This document shows positions 63,929 through 64,000 of a stretch of DNA of 64,000 nt, piece by piece. The notes under the pieces were generated by a model. That model did not search any database and was not told where the DNA came from. It worked only from the letters and a program-made list of their open reading frames with translations. Positions within the stretch are counted from its first letter, which is position 1. Every line of letters begins with the position of its first letter. Made by a program: the position numbers and the translations under genes. This DNA comes from Thermotoga sp. Mc24 (GTDB lineage: Bacteria; Thermotogota; Thermotogae; Thermotogales; Thermotogaceae): assembly GCF_000784835.1 (NCBI RefSeq), contig NZ_JSFH01000011.1, forward strand, positions 85,174 through 149,173, given 5' to 3'.

Positions 63929-64000
63929 ATGAGGATCAATCACAACATCAGTGCGTTGAACGCTTGGAGAAACATCAGCCAAACCCAGTACAGCATGAGC
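63929..64000 (+). CDS. Flagellin, N-terminal fragment (runs off the window)
   Basis: The 24 visible codons encode MRINHNISALNAWRNISQ and onward, the conserved flagellin D0 start that forms part of the export and filament-core helix. ATG at 63929 follows GGAGGTGAGTAGGTT. The gene is cut by the right window edge. Confidence 0.93.
   Translation, partial: MRINHNISALNAWRNISQTQYSMS

Overview
The window looks like chromosome from a hyperthermophilic Thermotoga close to T. maritima. The support is the gene content and order (a ferritin-like protein and encapsulin pair, a maltosyltransferase, FabK-type fatty acid genes, a Thi4/ThiC/ThiD-ThiN set, a flagellin), proteins rich in Glu, Lys, Arg and Val, very tight gene packing, strong GGAGG-type ribosome sites and many TTG/GTG starts. 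From memory, the encapsulin is similar to but not identical with that of T. maritima MSB8, so a sister strain or species is likely; the species cannot be fixed by eye. I see no insertion sequence, prophage or CRISPR array. No stretch without a gene exceeds about 215 bp.

Layout. 0-8.5 kb: radical SAM and TetR genes, then on the minus strand pheT/pheS, tRNA-Ser(CGA), an iron-type alcohol dehydrogenase, a uracil-type permease, a TagA/WecG glycosyltransferase and tRNA-Leu(CAG). 8.6-12.6 kb: an RND exporter gene broken by a one-base shift in an A7 run, its MarR regulator, and a divergent MATE pump. 12.6-20.2 kb: a GlcNAc/chito-oligosaccharide operon (ROK regulator, NagZ, ABC binding protein and two permeases, NagB-II, NagA). 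20.4-27.6 kb: peroxiredoxin, a large O-antigen-ligase-like protein, a WecA-like transferase, a PHP phosphoesterase and CTP synthase. 27.7-31.7 kb: fabF-fabZ-fabK-bioY-fabD. 31.7-34.3 kb: ComB-like, DUF1611 and PfkB-like genes. 34.2-41.5 kb: a minus-strand run led by a TPP riboswitch (thi4, thiC, a TIM-barrel gene, thiDN, queF, a YhhQ transporter, an ABC exporter pair). 41.6-42.8 kb: the encapsulin nanocompartment operon. 42.8-46.9 kb: an unknown gene behind a likely leader-peptide attenuator, a GH130-like protein, a small unknown protein, Bcp/PrxQ, a Mut7-C protein and a lipoprotein. 46.9-51.3 kb: infB, an L7Ae-like protein, DUF2905, PSP1/RicT and DNA polymerase III delta prime. 51.3-57.2 kb: B12-binding radical SAM, phosphohexomutase, RbgA-like GTPase and maltosyltransferase. 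57.3-59.6 kb: GntR regulator, ABC exporter and YbjQ. 59.6-64 kb: rpsB, MFS transporter, glycosyltransferase, hexapeptide acyltransferase and the start of a flagellin gene behind a sigma-28-type promoter.

The most unusual signal is at 43354-43507. A 33-codon open frame with a good ribosome site overlaps one arm of a perfect 13-bp inverted repeat, whose other arm is part of a strong intrinsic terminator just before an uncharacterised gene. This has the form of a translation-coupled transcription attenuator. Other points worth a check are the broken RND gene, the reach of the TPP riboswitch over queuosine and export genes, dyad operators on the marR, gntR and ROK promoters, and tRNA genes that seem to lead protein-coding transcripts.
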